Positions 8,832-15,982 of a DNA stretch of 64,000 nt are shown here, piece after piece (the first letter of the stretch is position 1; each line of letters starts with the position of its first letter). The notes beneath the pieces are model-generated. The model was not told where the DNA came from, made no database searches, and saw only the letters and a list, made by a program, of their open reading frames with translations. The DNA is from Paraburkholderia unamae (GTDB lineage: Bacteria > Pseudomonadota > Gammaproteobacteria > Burkholderiales > Burkholderiaceae). Position numbers and translations under genes: made by a program. The stretch is from NCBI RefSeq assembly GCF_003268775.1, contig NZ_QLSU01000026.1, positions 1 through 64,000 of the forward strand, read 5' to 3'.

Positions 8832-10196
8832 ATGGAAACCAAACCGGTTCATTTCGCGCGTCTGCAACAGGAAGAGTCCAGCACCTTCGACCGCAAGACC
8901 ATCGATTACATTCACACCGCCGCGCAGCGCGGCCTGTACGAAATCCGCGGTCTGGGCTCGAAAAAGAGCGTGCCGCATTTCGACGATCTGCTGTTTCTCG
9001 GCGCTTCGCTTTCGCGCTATCCGCTCGAAGGCTATCGCGAGAAGTGCAGTTCGCAAACGGTGCTCGGCACTCGCTTCGCCAAGAAGCCGATCGTGCTCGA
9101 TACGCCCGTGACGATCGCGGGCATGAGCTTCGGCGCGCTCTCGGCCAACGTGAAAGAGGCGCTCGGGCGCGCGGCCACGGCGGCGGGCACCTCGACCACC
9201 ACCGGCGACGGCGGCATGACGCAGGAAGAGCGCCAGTCGTCGAAGACGCTGGTTTATCAATGCCTGCCTTCGCGCTACGGCTTCAATCCGGACGACGTGC
9301 GCCGCGCCGACGCCATCGAAGTCGTGATCGGCCAGGGCGCGAAGCCGGGCGGCGGCGGCATGCTGCTCGGGCAGAAGGTGAACCCGCGCGTGGCTTCGAT
9401 GCGTACGCTGCCCGCGGGCGTGGATCAGCGCTCGGCGAGCCGCCACCCCGACTGGACCGGCCCCGATGACCTCGCCATCAAGATTCAGGAACTGCGTGAG
9501 ATCACCGACTGGGAAAAGCCCATCTACGTGAAAGTCGCGGCCACGCGCACCTTCAACGATGTCAAGCTCGCCGTGCACGCGGGCGCCGACGTGGTGGTGA
9601 TCGACGGCATGCAGGGCGGCACGGCGGCCACGCAAAGCTGCTTCATCGACAACGTGGGCATTCCGACGCTCGCGGCGGTGCGCCAGGCGGTGGATGCGCT
9701 CGAAGACCTCAACATGAAGGGCAAGGTGCAGTTGATCGTCTCGGGCGGCATCCGCACGGGCGCCGACGTGGCGAAAGCGCTCGCGCTGGGCGCGGACGCG
9801 GTGGCGATCGGGCAGGGCGTGCTGATGGCGCTGGGCTGCAACAGCGAGACGTACTACCAGAACGGCGCGCTGCATTCCGCGCTGGCCGACTATGCGGCGC
9901 TGAACACGTCGCCGGGTTTCTGCCATCACTGCCATACGGGCAAATGTCCGGTGGGCGTGACGACGCAGGACGCCATGCTCGAAAAGCGGCTGGAGCCGGA
10001 AGAGGGCGCGCGCCGCGTGAAGAACTACCTCAAGACGCTCACGATGGAGCTCACGACCATCGCGCGCGCTTGCGGCAAGCAGAACGTGCACCACCTGGAG
10101 CCGGAAGACCTCGTGGCGCTGACGGTCGAATCGGCGGCGATGGCGCGCGTGCCGCTCGCGGGCACGTCGTGGATTCCCGGTATGAACCTGCGTTGA
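8832..10196 (+). CDS. glxD: FMN-binding glutamate synthase-like subunit GlxD / MgsC
   Basis: A 454-residue TIM-barrel FMN enzyme of the glutamate synthase large-subunit family. Seen: PVTIAGMSFGALSANVKEAL (about 94-113), TTTGDGGM, the GAKPGGGGMLLGQKV substrate loop (about 168-182), VVIDGMQGGTAATQ, and SGGIRTGADVAKALALGADAV, a phosphate-binding segment. The cysteine cluster CHHCHTGKCPVGV near residue 365 suits the family Fe-S centre. With GlxB and GlxC it would reductively form glutamate or N-methylglutamate from 2-oxoglutarate. The electron donor is not encoded here. Confidence 0.88.
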   Translation: METKPVHFARLQQEESSTFDRKTIDYIHTAAQRGLYEIRGLGSKKSVPHFDDLLFLGASLSRYPLEGYREKCSSQTVLGTRFAKKPIVLDTPVTIAGMSFGALSANVKEALGRAATAAGTSTTTGDGGMTQEERQSSKTLVYQCLPSRYGFNPDDVRRADAIEVVIGQGAKPGGGGMLLGQKVNPRVASMRTLPAGVDQRSASRHPDWTGPDDLAIKIQELREITDWEKPIYVKVAATRTFNDVKLAVHAGADVVVIDGMQGGTAATQSCFIDNVGIPTLAAVRQAVDALEDLNMKGKVQLIVSGGIRTGADVAKALALGADAVAIGQGVLMALGCNSETYYQNGALHSALADYAALNTSPGFCHHCHTGKCPVGVTTQDAMLEKRLEPEEGARRVKNYLKTLTMELTTIARACGKQNVHHLEPEDLVALTVESAAMARVPLAGTSWIPGMNLR

Positions 10197-10403
10197 TCGA
10201 GCCGTAAAACAAGCAGTATTTGCAGCACCGGGCGCGCGCGGGCGAGGAGACTGCCGCGCGCACCGTCGAAACGCGCAAGCGGGCGCACGACAAGCCGGCA
10301 GCGCAGGCCATGCACTGTTATCCAACTTCTATCCCACACGCGTGTCGTGAAGGCCGCGCCGCTTGCGCGCGCCTGACGCGATGCCTTTCTACAGGATCGT
10401 GCA

Positions 10404-11795
10404 ATGAAAAGCTTGGGCAAACTACTCGCGGTGATCGGCGCCCTGGCGCTCTCGCTGCCCGCGCTCGCGCAGGGCGCGGCCGCGCCGACGCCGAACAAGG
10501 GCGACACCGCCTGGATGATCGTCGCGACGCTCCTCGTCGTGATGATGGCCGCGCCGGGTCTCGGTCTCTTTTACGGCGGCATGGTGCGCGCGAAAAACAT
10601 GCTGTCCGTGCTGATGCAAACGCTCGTGATCTTTTGCCTGCTTGGCGTATTGTGGGCCGTGTATGGCTACAGCATCGCGTTCACCGAGGGCAACGCGTTC
10701 TTCGGCGGCTTCAGCAAACTGTTTCTCGCGGGCGTGACGCCCGACACCACGGCCAGCACGTTCAGCAAGGGCGTGGTGGTGCCCGAATACATCTACGTGT
10801 CGTTCCAGCTCACGTTCGCGGCGATTACGCCCGCGCTCATCATCGGCGGCATCGCCGAACGTGCGAAGTTTTCGGCCGTGCTGGCCTTCATGGTGCTGTG
10901 GTTCACGTTTTCGTATCTGCCCATCGCGCACATGGTGTGGTACTGGGCCGGCCCGGACGCCTACACGAGCGCTGCCGCCGCGGAAAAAGCCAACGCCACG
11001 GCGGGCTTCCTGTTCCAGAAGGGCGCGCTCGACTTCGCGGGCGGCACCGTCGTGCATATCAACGCGGGTATTGCGGCGCTGGTGGGCGCGGTCATGATCG
11101 GCAAGCGCGTGGGCTACGGGCGCGAGCATATGGCGCCGCATAGCCTCACGATGACGATGATCGGCGGCTCGCTGCTGTGGGTGGGCTGGTTCGGCTTCAA
11201 CGTGGGCTCGAACCTTGAAGCCAACGGTGCGGCGGCGCTGGCCTTCGTCACCACCTTGCTCGCCACCTGCGCGGCCACCGTCTCGTGGACCGTCGTCGAA
11301 TGGACGATCAAGGGCAAGCCCTCGATGCTCGGCGCGGTGTCCGGCGCGATTGCGGGGCTCGTGGTCATCACGCCCGCATGTGGTTTTGTCGGGCCGATGG
11401 GCGCGATCGTGATGGGCTTCATCGCGGGCGCGCTGTGCTACTGGGGCGTGAATGGCCTCAAGCGCATGCTCGGCGTGGACGATTCGCTCGACGTGTTCGG
11501 CGTGCACTGCATCGGCGGCATCGCGGGCGCGCTGCTCACGGGCGTGTTCGCATCGCCGAAACTGGGCGGCACGGGTGTCTACGACTATGTCGCGAACAAG
11601 GTGGGCGACTACGACATGGCAAGCCAGTTGATCTCGCAGTGCTGGGGCGTGGGCACGTCGCTGGTGTGGTCGGCCGTGGTGTCGTTCGTGGCGTTCAAGC
11701 TCGTGGACATGGTGATCGGCCTGCGTGTCGATCAGGAGGGCGAGCGCGAAGGGCTCGACGTGAGTTCGCACGGTGAGTCGGCGTATCACGCGTAA
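10404..11795 (+). CDS. amt: Ammonium transporter, Amt family
   Basis: A 463-residue inner-membrane ammonium channel with a cleavable signal peptide (residues 1-22, ending SLPALAQ) and about 11 membrane spans. Family motifs: GLGLFYGGMVRAKN, VWYWAGPDAY, and the twin conduction histidines in VVHINAGIAALVGA (H218) and VFGVHCIGGIAGALL (H368). The C-terminal tail (REGLDVSSHGESAY) is the usual site of PII/GlnK contact, but no glnK is adjacent. It follows glxD by 207 bases and could be cotranscribed. Placement suggests uptake of ammonium or methylammonium for the glnT-glx pathway. Confidence 0.92.
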   Translation: MKSLGKLLAVIGALALSLPALAQGAAAPTPNKGDTAWMIVATLLVVMMAAPGLGLFYGGMVRAKNMLSVLMQTLVIFCLLGVLWAVYGYSIAFTEGNAFFGGFSKLFLAGVTPDTTASTFSKGVVVPEYIYVSFQLTFAAITPALIIGGIAERAKFSAVLAFMVLWFTFSYLPIAHMVWYWAGPDAYTSAAAAEKANATAGFLFQKGALDFAGGTVVHINAGIAALVGAVMIGKRVGYGREHMAPHSLTMTMIGGSLLWVGWFGFNVGSNLEANGAAALAFVTTLLATCAATVSWTVVEWTIKGKPSMLGAVSGAIAGLVVITPACGFVGPMGAIVMGFIAGALCYWGVNGLKRMLGVDDSLDVFGVHCIGGIAGALLTGVFASPKLGGTGVYDYVANKVGDYDMASQLISQCWGVGTSLVWSAVVSFVAFKLVDMVIGLRVDQEGEREGLDVSSHGESAYHA

Positions 11796-11804
11796 TGGAG
11801 GGTT

Positions 11805-11831
11805 GGGGCGTCGCACCGCGTGCGGCGCCCC
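11805..11831. terminator. Hairpin between convergent amt and cls genes
   Basis: Inverted repeat GGGGCGTCGCAC / GTGCGGCGCCCC with a 3-base loop and one mismatch, located 10 bases after the amt stop and before the convergent cls stop. It has no T tract, so it is a candidate bidirectional stem-loop rather than a textbook intrinsic terminator. Confidence 0.45.
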
Positions 11832-11859
11832 GGCTACCGATGATGGTATGGCGTGCGCG

Positions 11860-13131
11860 TCAAAGTTGCGGATCGAGCAGGGCGGCCGCGCTCTCCAGCA
11901 GCTTTTCGGCTAGCGGACGTCTGCGCCAGTCATCGAGTGTGATGCGCTGCGCGCGGGCCATGTCGGCGTCGAAAATCGCCGTCTGCTGGCGTGCGAAGTC
12001 GCGGTCGTAGATGTTGAGATTGGCTTCGTCGTTGAGCTTGAACGAGCGGTTGTCGAAATTGGTCGAGCCGACCGACACCAGAAACTCGTCGACGACCAGC
12101 AGCTTGCAGTGAAACATCGTCGGCTGATACTCGTACATCTGGACGCCCGCCGCGAGCAGGCCGCCCCAGCACGCGCGCGACGCTTCGCGCACCGTATGGG
12201 TGTCGATGCGCTTGCCGGGCGTGATGATGCGCACCCTCACGCCGCGCCTGGCGGCCTCCACGATCGCGTTGATCGTCAATTTGTCCGGCACGAAGTACGC
12301 GCTCGACAAGTCGATGCAGTGTGTGGCGGCCGTGATCGCCATGAGGTACATGAGTTGCATGTCGTCGCTGCCGCCCGAGGGCGAACTGCTGAACATGTGC
12401 GCGAGGCCGTCGCCCGCCGCATCGAGTTCCGGAAAGTACGGCGCGCCGTGCAGCACATTGCCCGTCGACTTGACCCAGTTGTCCATGAAGACCGCCTGCA
12501 TTTGCCCGACCGCCGGACCTTCGACACGAAAGTGCGTATCGCGCCAGTGCTTCTCGTCCTGCGCGTGCCCGGTCCACTCGTCGGCAATGCCCACGCCGCC
12601 CGTGAAGCCGATGCGTCCGTCGATCACGAGCAGCTTGCGGTGCGTGCGGTCGTTCATGCGGCCAAGACCTGTCCAGTGCGGCTTGTGATACTTGATGACT
12701 TCGGCGCCCGCCTCATGCAGCATCCGCAGATAGCGGCTGTCCATCTTCGACGAGCCGACCCAGTCGACCAGCACATGCACCGCAACGCCTTCACGCGCCT
12801 TGTCGGACAGTGCGCGCGCGAATGCCTCGCCGATCGCTCCGGACCAGTAAATGAAGCTTTCGAAGGTGAGCGTGGATTGCGCCGAGCGGATAGCCTCCAG
12901 CATGGACGGAAAAATCTCGTCGCCGTTCACAAGCACTGCGAATCGATTGCCGCCGACCACGGGCGGCCCGAGCAGCAGCCCCATCGAGCGGATGAACTGC
13001 GGACTGCTGCTCGCGTACAGCCGCTCGATCTTGTGCTCGATCTTCTTCTCGCCGCTCGTGAGGTTCGCGATCACCAGCACGACGATAAGCGTGATCGCAA
13101 CCGTCAGGAGAATCAGGGCAAGCGTCGGCAT
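11860..13131 (-). CDS. cls: Cardiolipin synthase, phospholipase D family
   Basis: A 423-residue membrane enzyme that condenses phosphatidylglycerol to cardiolipin. One N-terminal membrane anchor (residues 3-25) precedes two phospholipase D domains. Both HKD motifs are intact: THRKLLVIDG (H164, K166, D171) and FHCKLLVVDE (H341, K343, D348), each followed by the usual GG/GS turn. Length is slightly shorter than ClsA (two anchors), closer to ClsB-like proteins with an added anchor. Transcribed alone, convergent with amt. Confidence 0.9.
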   Translation of the reverse strand: MPTLALILLTVAITLIVVLVIANLTSGEKKIEHKIERLYASSSPQFIRSMGLLLGPPVVGGNRFAVLVNGDEIFPSMLEAIRSAQSTLTFESFIYWSGAIGEAFARALSDKAREGVAVHVLVDWVGSSKMDSRYLRMLHEAGAEVIKYHKPHWTGLGRMNDRTHRKLLVIDGRIGFTGGVGIADEWTGHAQDEKHWRDTHFRVEGPAVGQMQAVFMDNWVKSTGNVLHGAPYFPELDAAGDGLAHMFSSSPSGGSDDMQLMYLMAITAATHCIDLSSAYFVPDKLTINAIVEAARRGVRVRIITPGKRIDTHTVREASRACWGGLLAAGVQMYEYQPTMFHCKLLVVDEFLVSVGSTNFDNRSFKLNDEANLNIYDRDFARQQTAIFDADMARAQRITLDDWRRRPLAEKLLESAAALLDPQL

Positions 13132-13479
13132 GAGCGGATCTCGCTGGGCGAATCGTCGTCGTAAGCACTTCGCACCATGCGTTCAGTGCCAAAGCAGGGC
13201 GATGCGCATGATGACTGGATTTCGGCGCTCGCTTTGCGCGCCGTGTCCGCTGCGGCGCGTGCTTGTGGTCGCCAGGGCGAGTCCTGTATCCGGGCGATCG
13301 ATCTTTTTCATGGCGTTCCCCTTGCTTCACGTGGGCCTGCGCAAGCAGGCAGCAAAGGCCACAGAGCACATGGCGTGCCGAAGGATGAGCGGCTTGCGAG
13401 CGCGTGGGGTGGTTGTCTTCCAGCGAATATGGGGATGGATTACGGTGACAGGGCTCACTCGCTGGATGGCAAGGCAGGT
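13132..13479. other. Gap between cls and doxX; one possible 42-codon ORF
   Basis: No recognisable gene. A leftward 42-codon ORF at 13183-13311 (starts MKKIDRPDTG) has a good ribosome binding site (AAGGGGAA) but unremarkable composition and no known family; I leave it as a possibility only. The larger ORFs crossing this gap are arginine/alanine-rich frame shadows. Confidence 0.3.
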
Positions 13480-13830
13480 TCAAGCGCGGACCGCCACAGT
13501 CGCCACAATGAGCGCCGAGAAGATCAGCGCTGGGGCGAGATGCCGCAACGGTTCCCGATTGCGCAGCAGCGTAAAGAGCGCGCCGATCATGATCGCACTG
13601 GCGAGCGTCAGGCCCAGGACTCGGGTTGGTTGTCCAGCAAGGAGCGCTGCGCTGAGGAGTTCCAGGGCGCCGCAGAGCAAACGAAGCCATGCCGGGTAAC
13701 CCCAACGTGCAAAGTCGCGCTTCACCGCGCCGCGTCCGGCGAGATTGACCACCCCGGCAACGGCGAATAGAACCGCTACGATCGTCGCGAGAATCGATTC
13801 AAGCGATGCAGTGTTGAACGACATCGTCAT
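13480..13830 (-). CDS. DoxX-like four-helix membrane protein
   Basis: A 116-residue small integral membrane protein resembling the DoxX-like family: hydrophobic helices at about residues 7-27, 42-60, 63-82 and 96-115, with the loop AGRGAVKRDFARWGYPAWLR between the first two. Family members are accessory quinone/thiol-redox or unknown-function membrane proteins. The start (MTMSFNTASL) overlaps the upstream epimerase stop as ATGA, and CGGAGT precedes it, so the two are coupled and share the TetR-controlled promoter. Confidence 0.7.
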   Translation of the reverse strand: MTMSFNTASLESILATIVAVLFAVAGVVNLAGRGAVKRDFARWGYPAWLRLLCGALELLSAALLAGQPTRVLGLTLASAIMIGALFTLLRNREPLRHLAPALIFSALIVATVAVRA

Positions 13831-14762
13831 ACTCCGTTGCGCTGCTGGAAGTGCTTTTGTCCAGACAGGTCCGCAATCAGACCGGGGCCTTGGGGTTCCC
13901 ACGCAAGAACCTGCCGGCATTTCCGCCCACTGACTGTCTGGTCGAGCGCCAGCGCATCAGCGAATGGGCCGAGCGATTTGCGCGCCTCGTCGAGCGGCCA
14001 GATTTCGACGCGGTCGGCGCCGACCGAGGCTCGAATCGCTTCGCCGATGTCGGCAACGGCGACGGCATCTTCGGCGACCACGTTGAAAATCTGTCCGGCG
14101 ACTCGATCGTCTCCGCTTGAATCACCGTTTGACGCCCGCTCCACCGCGCTCAGATAAGCCGTGGCGAGATCGTCGACATGCACGGCCGGCCAGTGGTTGC
14201 GGCCGTCACCGACGATGATCACGCTGCCGGTCTGGCGGACCATGCCGGCTAGCATGCCGAAGACGCCGCCGCCGTAGCCGTGCACCATCGCCGGTCTGAG
14301 GATCACCGCGGCAATCGAGCGACCTGCCGCCAGCGCCAGCACGCGTTGCTCCACAGCGGGCCGCCAGGCAACGAGTGGAGTCGGGCCTGGCGCTGTCACT
14401 TCGGTCGCGGGCTCGCCCTGCGTATTGCCATAGACCCAGGTGCCCGACGTATAAACAAACGCCGCACCCGGACGCAAATGCGCGAGCATCGCCACAGTCG
14501 CGGCCTCGTCCGCCGCGGCGGCGGAAGCATCGTTGGTCGACGCCATGTGCATCACGCCATCGGCGGCACCGGCAGTTGCAGCGAAAGACTGTGGCTCACG
14601 CAAGTCGCCGACATGGAGTTTCACGCCGAGACGTGCCAGCGCCAGCGCGGCCGCCGACGTGTCTGCGCGCACCAGCGCCGTCACCTGGTGGCCGCGGCCG
14701 ATGGCCTTGCGCGCGACCGCTTGCCCGATATATCCCGTACCACCCGTGATGAACAGTTCCAT
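13827..14762 (-). CDS. NAD(P)-dependent epimerase / atypical short-chain dehydrogenase
   Basis: A 311-residue Rossmann-fold protein of the extended/atypical SDR class. It begins MELFITGGTGYIGQAVARKA, with the NAD(P)-binding TGGxGxIG at residues 6-13. A WVYG segment stands where the catalytic YxxxK would be, but no clear downstream Lys is seen, so an atypical nucleoside-sugar-epimerase-like or NmrA-like redox sensor role is possible. VHVDDLATAYLSAVE is the usual C-terminal family segment. I chose ATG 14762 (AAGGA upstream) over the 14-codon longer form. Coupled to the DoxX gene and repressed, by inference, by the divergent TetR protein. Confidence 0.8.
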   Translation of the reverse strand: MELFITGGTGYIGQAVARKAIGRGHQVTALVRADTSAAALALARLGVKLHVGDLREPQSFAATAGAADGVMHMASTNDASAAAADEAATVAMLAHLRPGAAFVYTSGTWVYGNTQGEPATEVTAPGPTPLVAWRPAVEQRVLALAAGRSIAAVILRPAMVHGYGGGVFGMLAGMVRQTGSVIIVGDGRNHWPAVHVDDLATAYLSAVERASNGDSSGDDRVAGQIFNVVAEDAVAVADIGEAIRASVGADRVEIWPLDEARKSLGPFADALALDQTVSGRKCRQVLAWEPQGPGLIADLSGQKHFQQRNGV

Positions 14763-14808
14763 AGCGTTTTCCTTGAGAAATTGCCTGCGGAGTTGATGTG
14801 TCACTAAA

Positions 14809-14828
14809 ACGAGACTGATTAGTCTCGT
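14809..14828. promoter_or_regulatory. TetR-type operator copy 1
   Basis: Perfect inverted repeat ACGAGACT-N4-AGTCTCGT in the divergent gap between the epimerase and tetR genes. The second copy starts 35 bases further on. Length and spacing suit a TetR dimer site. Confidence 0.7.
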
Positions 14829-14837
14829 TCGTGGGTA

Positions 14838-14866
14838 ATCTAAACGAGACTAGTCAGTCTTGTCAA
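14838..14866 (-). promoter_or_regulatory. Sigma-70 promoter of the epimerase-doxX operon
   Basis: On the minus strand TTGACA (14861-14866) and TTAGAT (14838-14843) are separated by exactly 17 bases. The spacer is filled by one of two TetR-type palindromes, so repressor binding would block RNA polymerase directly. Confidence 0.7.
14844..14863. promoter_or_regulatory. TetR-type operator copy 2, inside promoter spacer
   Basis: Near-perfect copy ACGAGACT-N4-AGTCTTGT. It lies exactly between the -35 and -10 boxes of the epimerase promoter and also upstream of tetR, so it should mediate both repression and autoregulation. Confidence 0.7.
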
Positions 14867-14894
14867 CGAGGCGGTGATCTGTTATTTGTTTGTC

Positions 14895-15500
14895 ATGAAT
14901 GCGCTCTCTCTTCCCACCCTGAGCCCGCTGCAACGCCGTAAGCGGTCCGCCATCTTCGACGGTGCGAAAGCCGTTTTTTTGAGGCAGGGTTTTGGCCTCG
15001 CAACGATGGACGATGTCGCCGCAGCCGCCGGTGTCGGCAAACAGACGGTCTACCGCCACTTCAAGTCGAAGGAGGCGCTCTTTGTCGGTCTGGTGAGTTC
15101 GATGTGCGCCCAGGTGGGTGAACTTCTTGCCAGTGCTCTGGACGCGCCATCCGATGGCTCACCCGAAGTCGAGTTGCGCGAGTTGGGATGGGTGTTGGCA
15201 CGAACCCTGATCGAGCCGGATTATCTGCGGCTTTACCGGGCCATCGTTGCCGAGGCCGAGCGTCTTCCGGAACTCGGCCAGGTGTTTTATGAAAATGGAG
15301 CGAAGGTCGTGCGGGTCTACGCCGCGGAGATTCTGCGAAAGAGATTTGACGAAGCGACGGCTGCAATGCGCGCCGCGACATTCGTGCAGTTGGTGCTTGG
15401 CGACGCGTATCTGGAGCTGTCTATTGGCTACACGGTGTCCGATGTCGAAACGCGCTTCGCGTTGCAGATTGACGAGGCGGTGGCCGCAGCGCTCCGTTAG
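14895..15500 (+). CDS. TetR/AcrR-family transcriptional regulator
   Basis: A 201-residue TetR-family repressor. HTH: AIFDGAKAVFLRQGFGLATM, then DDVAAAAGVGKQTVYRHFKS, KEALFVGLV (about residues 19-64). The effector domain resembles AefR-like C-terminal domains (LRLYRAIVAEAERLPELGQVFYENG). I prefer ATG 14895 to the upstream ATG 14874. The gap to a possible promoter (TTGTCA-N17-TATTTG at 14860-14888) is so short that the mRNA could be leaderless. Two palindromic operators lie in the divergent intergenic region. Confidence 0.88.
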   Translation: MNALSLPTLSPLQRRKRSAIFDGAKAVFLRQGFGLATMDDVAAAAGVGKQTVYRHFKSKEALFVGLVSSMCAQVGELLASALDAPSDGSPEVELRELGWVLARTLIEPDYLRLYRAIVAEAERLPELGQVFYENGAKVVRVYAAEILRKRFDEATAAMRAATFVQLVLGDAYLELSIGYTVSDVETRFALQIDEAVAAALR

Positions 15501-15982
15501 AGCGTCCAGCGACCGAACCTCAGCGCTTGTCCTTTGCAGGCAGGAACGTCGGCTCCATTCGTCCAGCGGACGTCCATCGCTGAATCGACGCCCTCGACAC
15601 TCAGATCGACCTGCTGATCGCTCAAGCCCAGGATCACATCCACTTCGGATACGCCGCGCGAAACGCCGGCAAGCGCGGCGTCGCTACCGTCCTCGACGAG
15701 TTTCGACGCATTCGAGAATGGATACGCACGTCTGGTGTCGGGCAGGCGATGGGATCGATCTGCCCGCCACTTTTCATTGCCCGAAGGGGCAATGGGGATT
15801 GCCCCGAATCCCTATGGTAGCGTGTTGCCAAAAGACTAAGAATTCCGAAGTGAACCAGCGCGCTGTGTGGATCGAATGCGTCGTTCTGGTCCAGGTGGCA
15901 TGTGCCCGGTGGCAACCGGTCGGCATGGTGGATTGGGCACCGTTTCCAGTTATTCGTCATCCTGACGACCGTGGACGAGGCC
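15501..15982. other. Gap upstream of the exoprotein gene with a repeat element and a possible coding remnant
   Basis: No intact gene. In one frame about 70 codons read like ordinary protein (IDLLIAQAQDHIHFGYAARN, then GVATVLDEFRRIREWIR, about 15606-15730). There is no start codon and an upstream stop, and I recognise no family, so it may be a decayed gene end. Copy A of the intergenic hairpin element sits at 15776-15818, about 165 bases before the exoprotein start. Confidence 0.35.
15776..15818 (+). repeat. Intergenic hairpin element, copy A
   Basis: ATTGCCC-N3-GGGGCAAT-N4-ATTGCCCC-N4-CCCTATGGT. The central GGGGCAAT can pair perfectly with either flanking block (7 or 8 bp), giving two mutually exclusive stems. 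The CCCTATGG end faces the exoprotein gene. Four more copies are at 27409, 34467, 35153 and 38967. Confidence 0.75.

Noticed and set aside
13177..13770. 197-codon rightward frame across the cls-doxX gap
   Set aside because: Low-quality composition and covers the DoxX gene on the opposite strand.
15606..15730. Protein-like stretch before the exoprotein
   Set aside because: No start codon, an upstream stop and no recognised family; noted only as a possible remnant.
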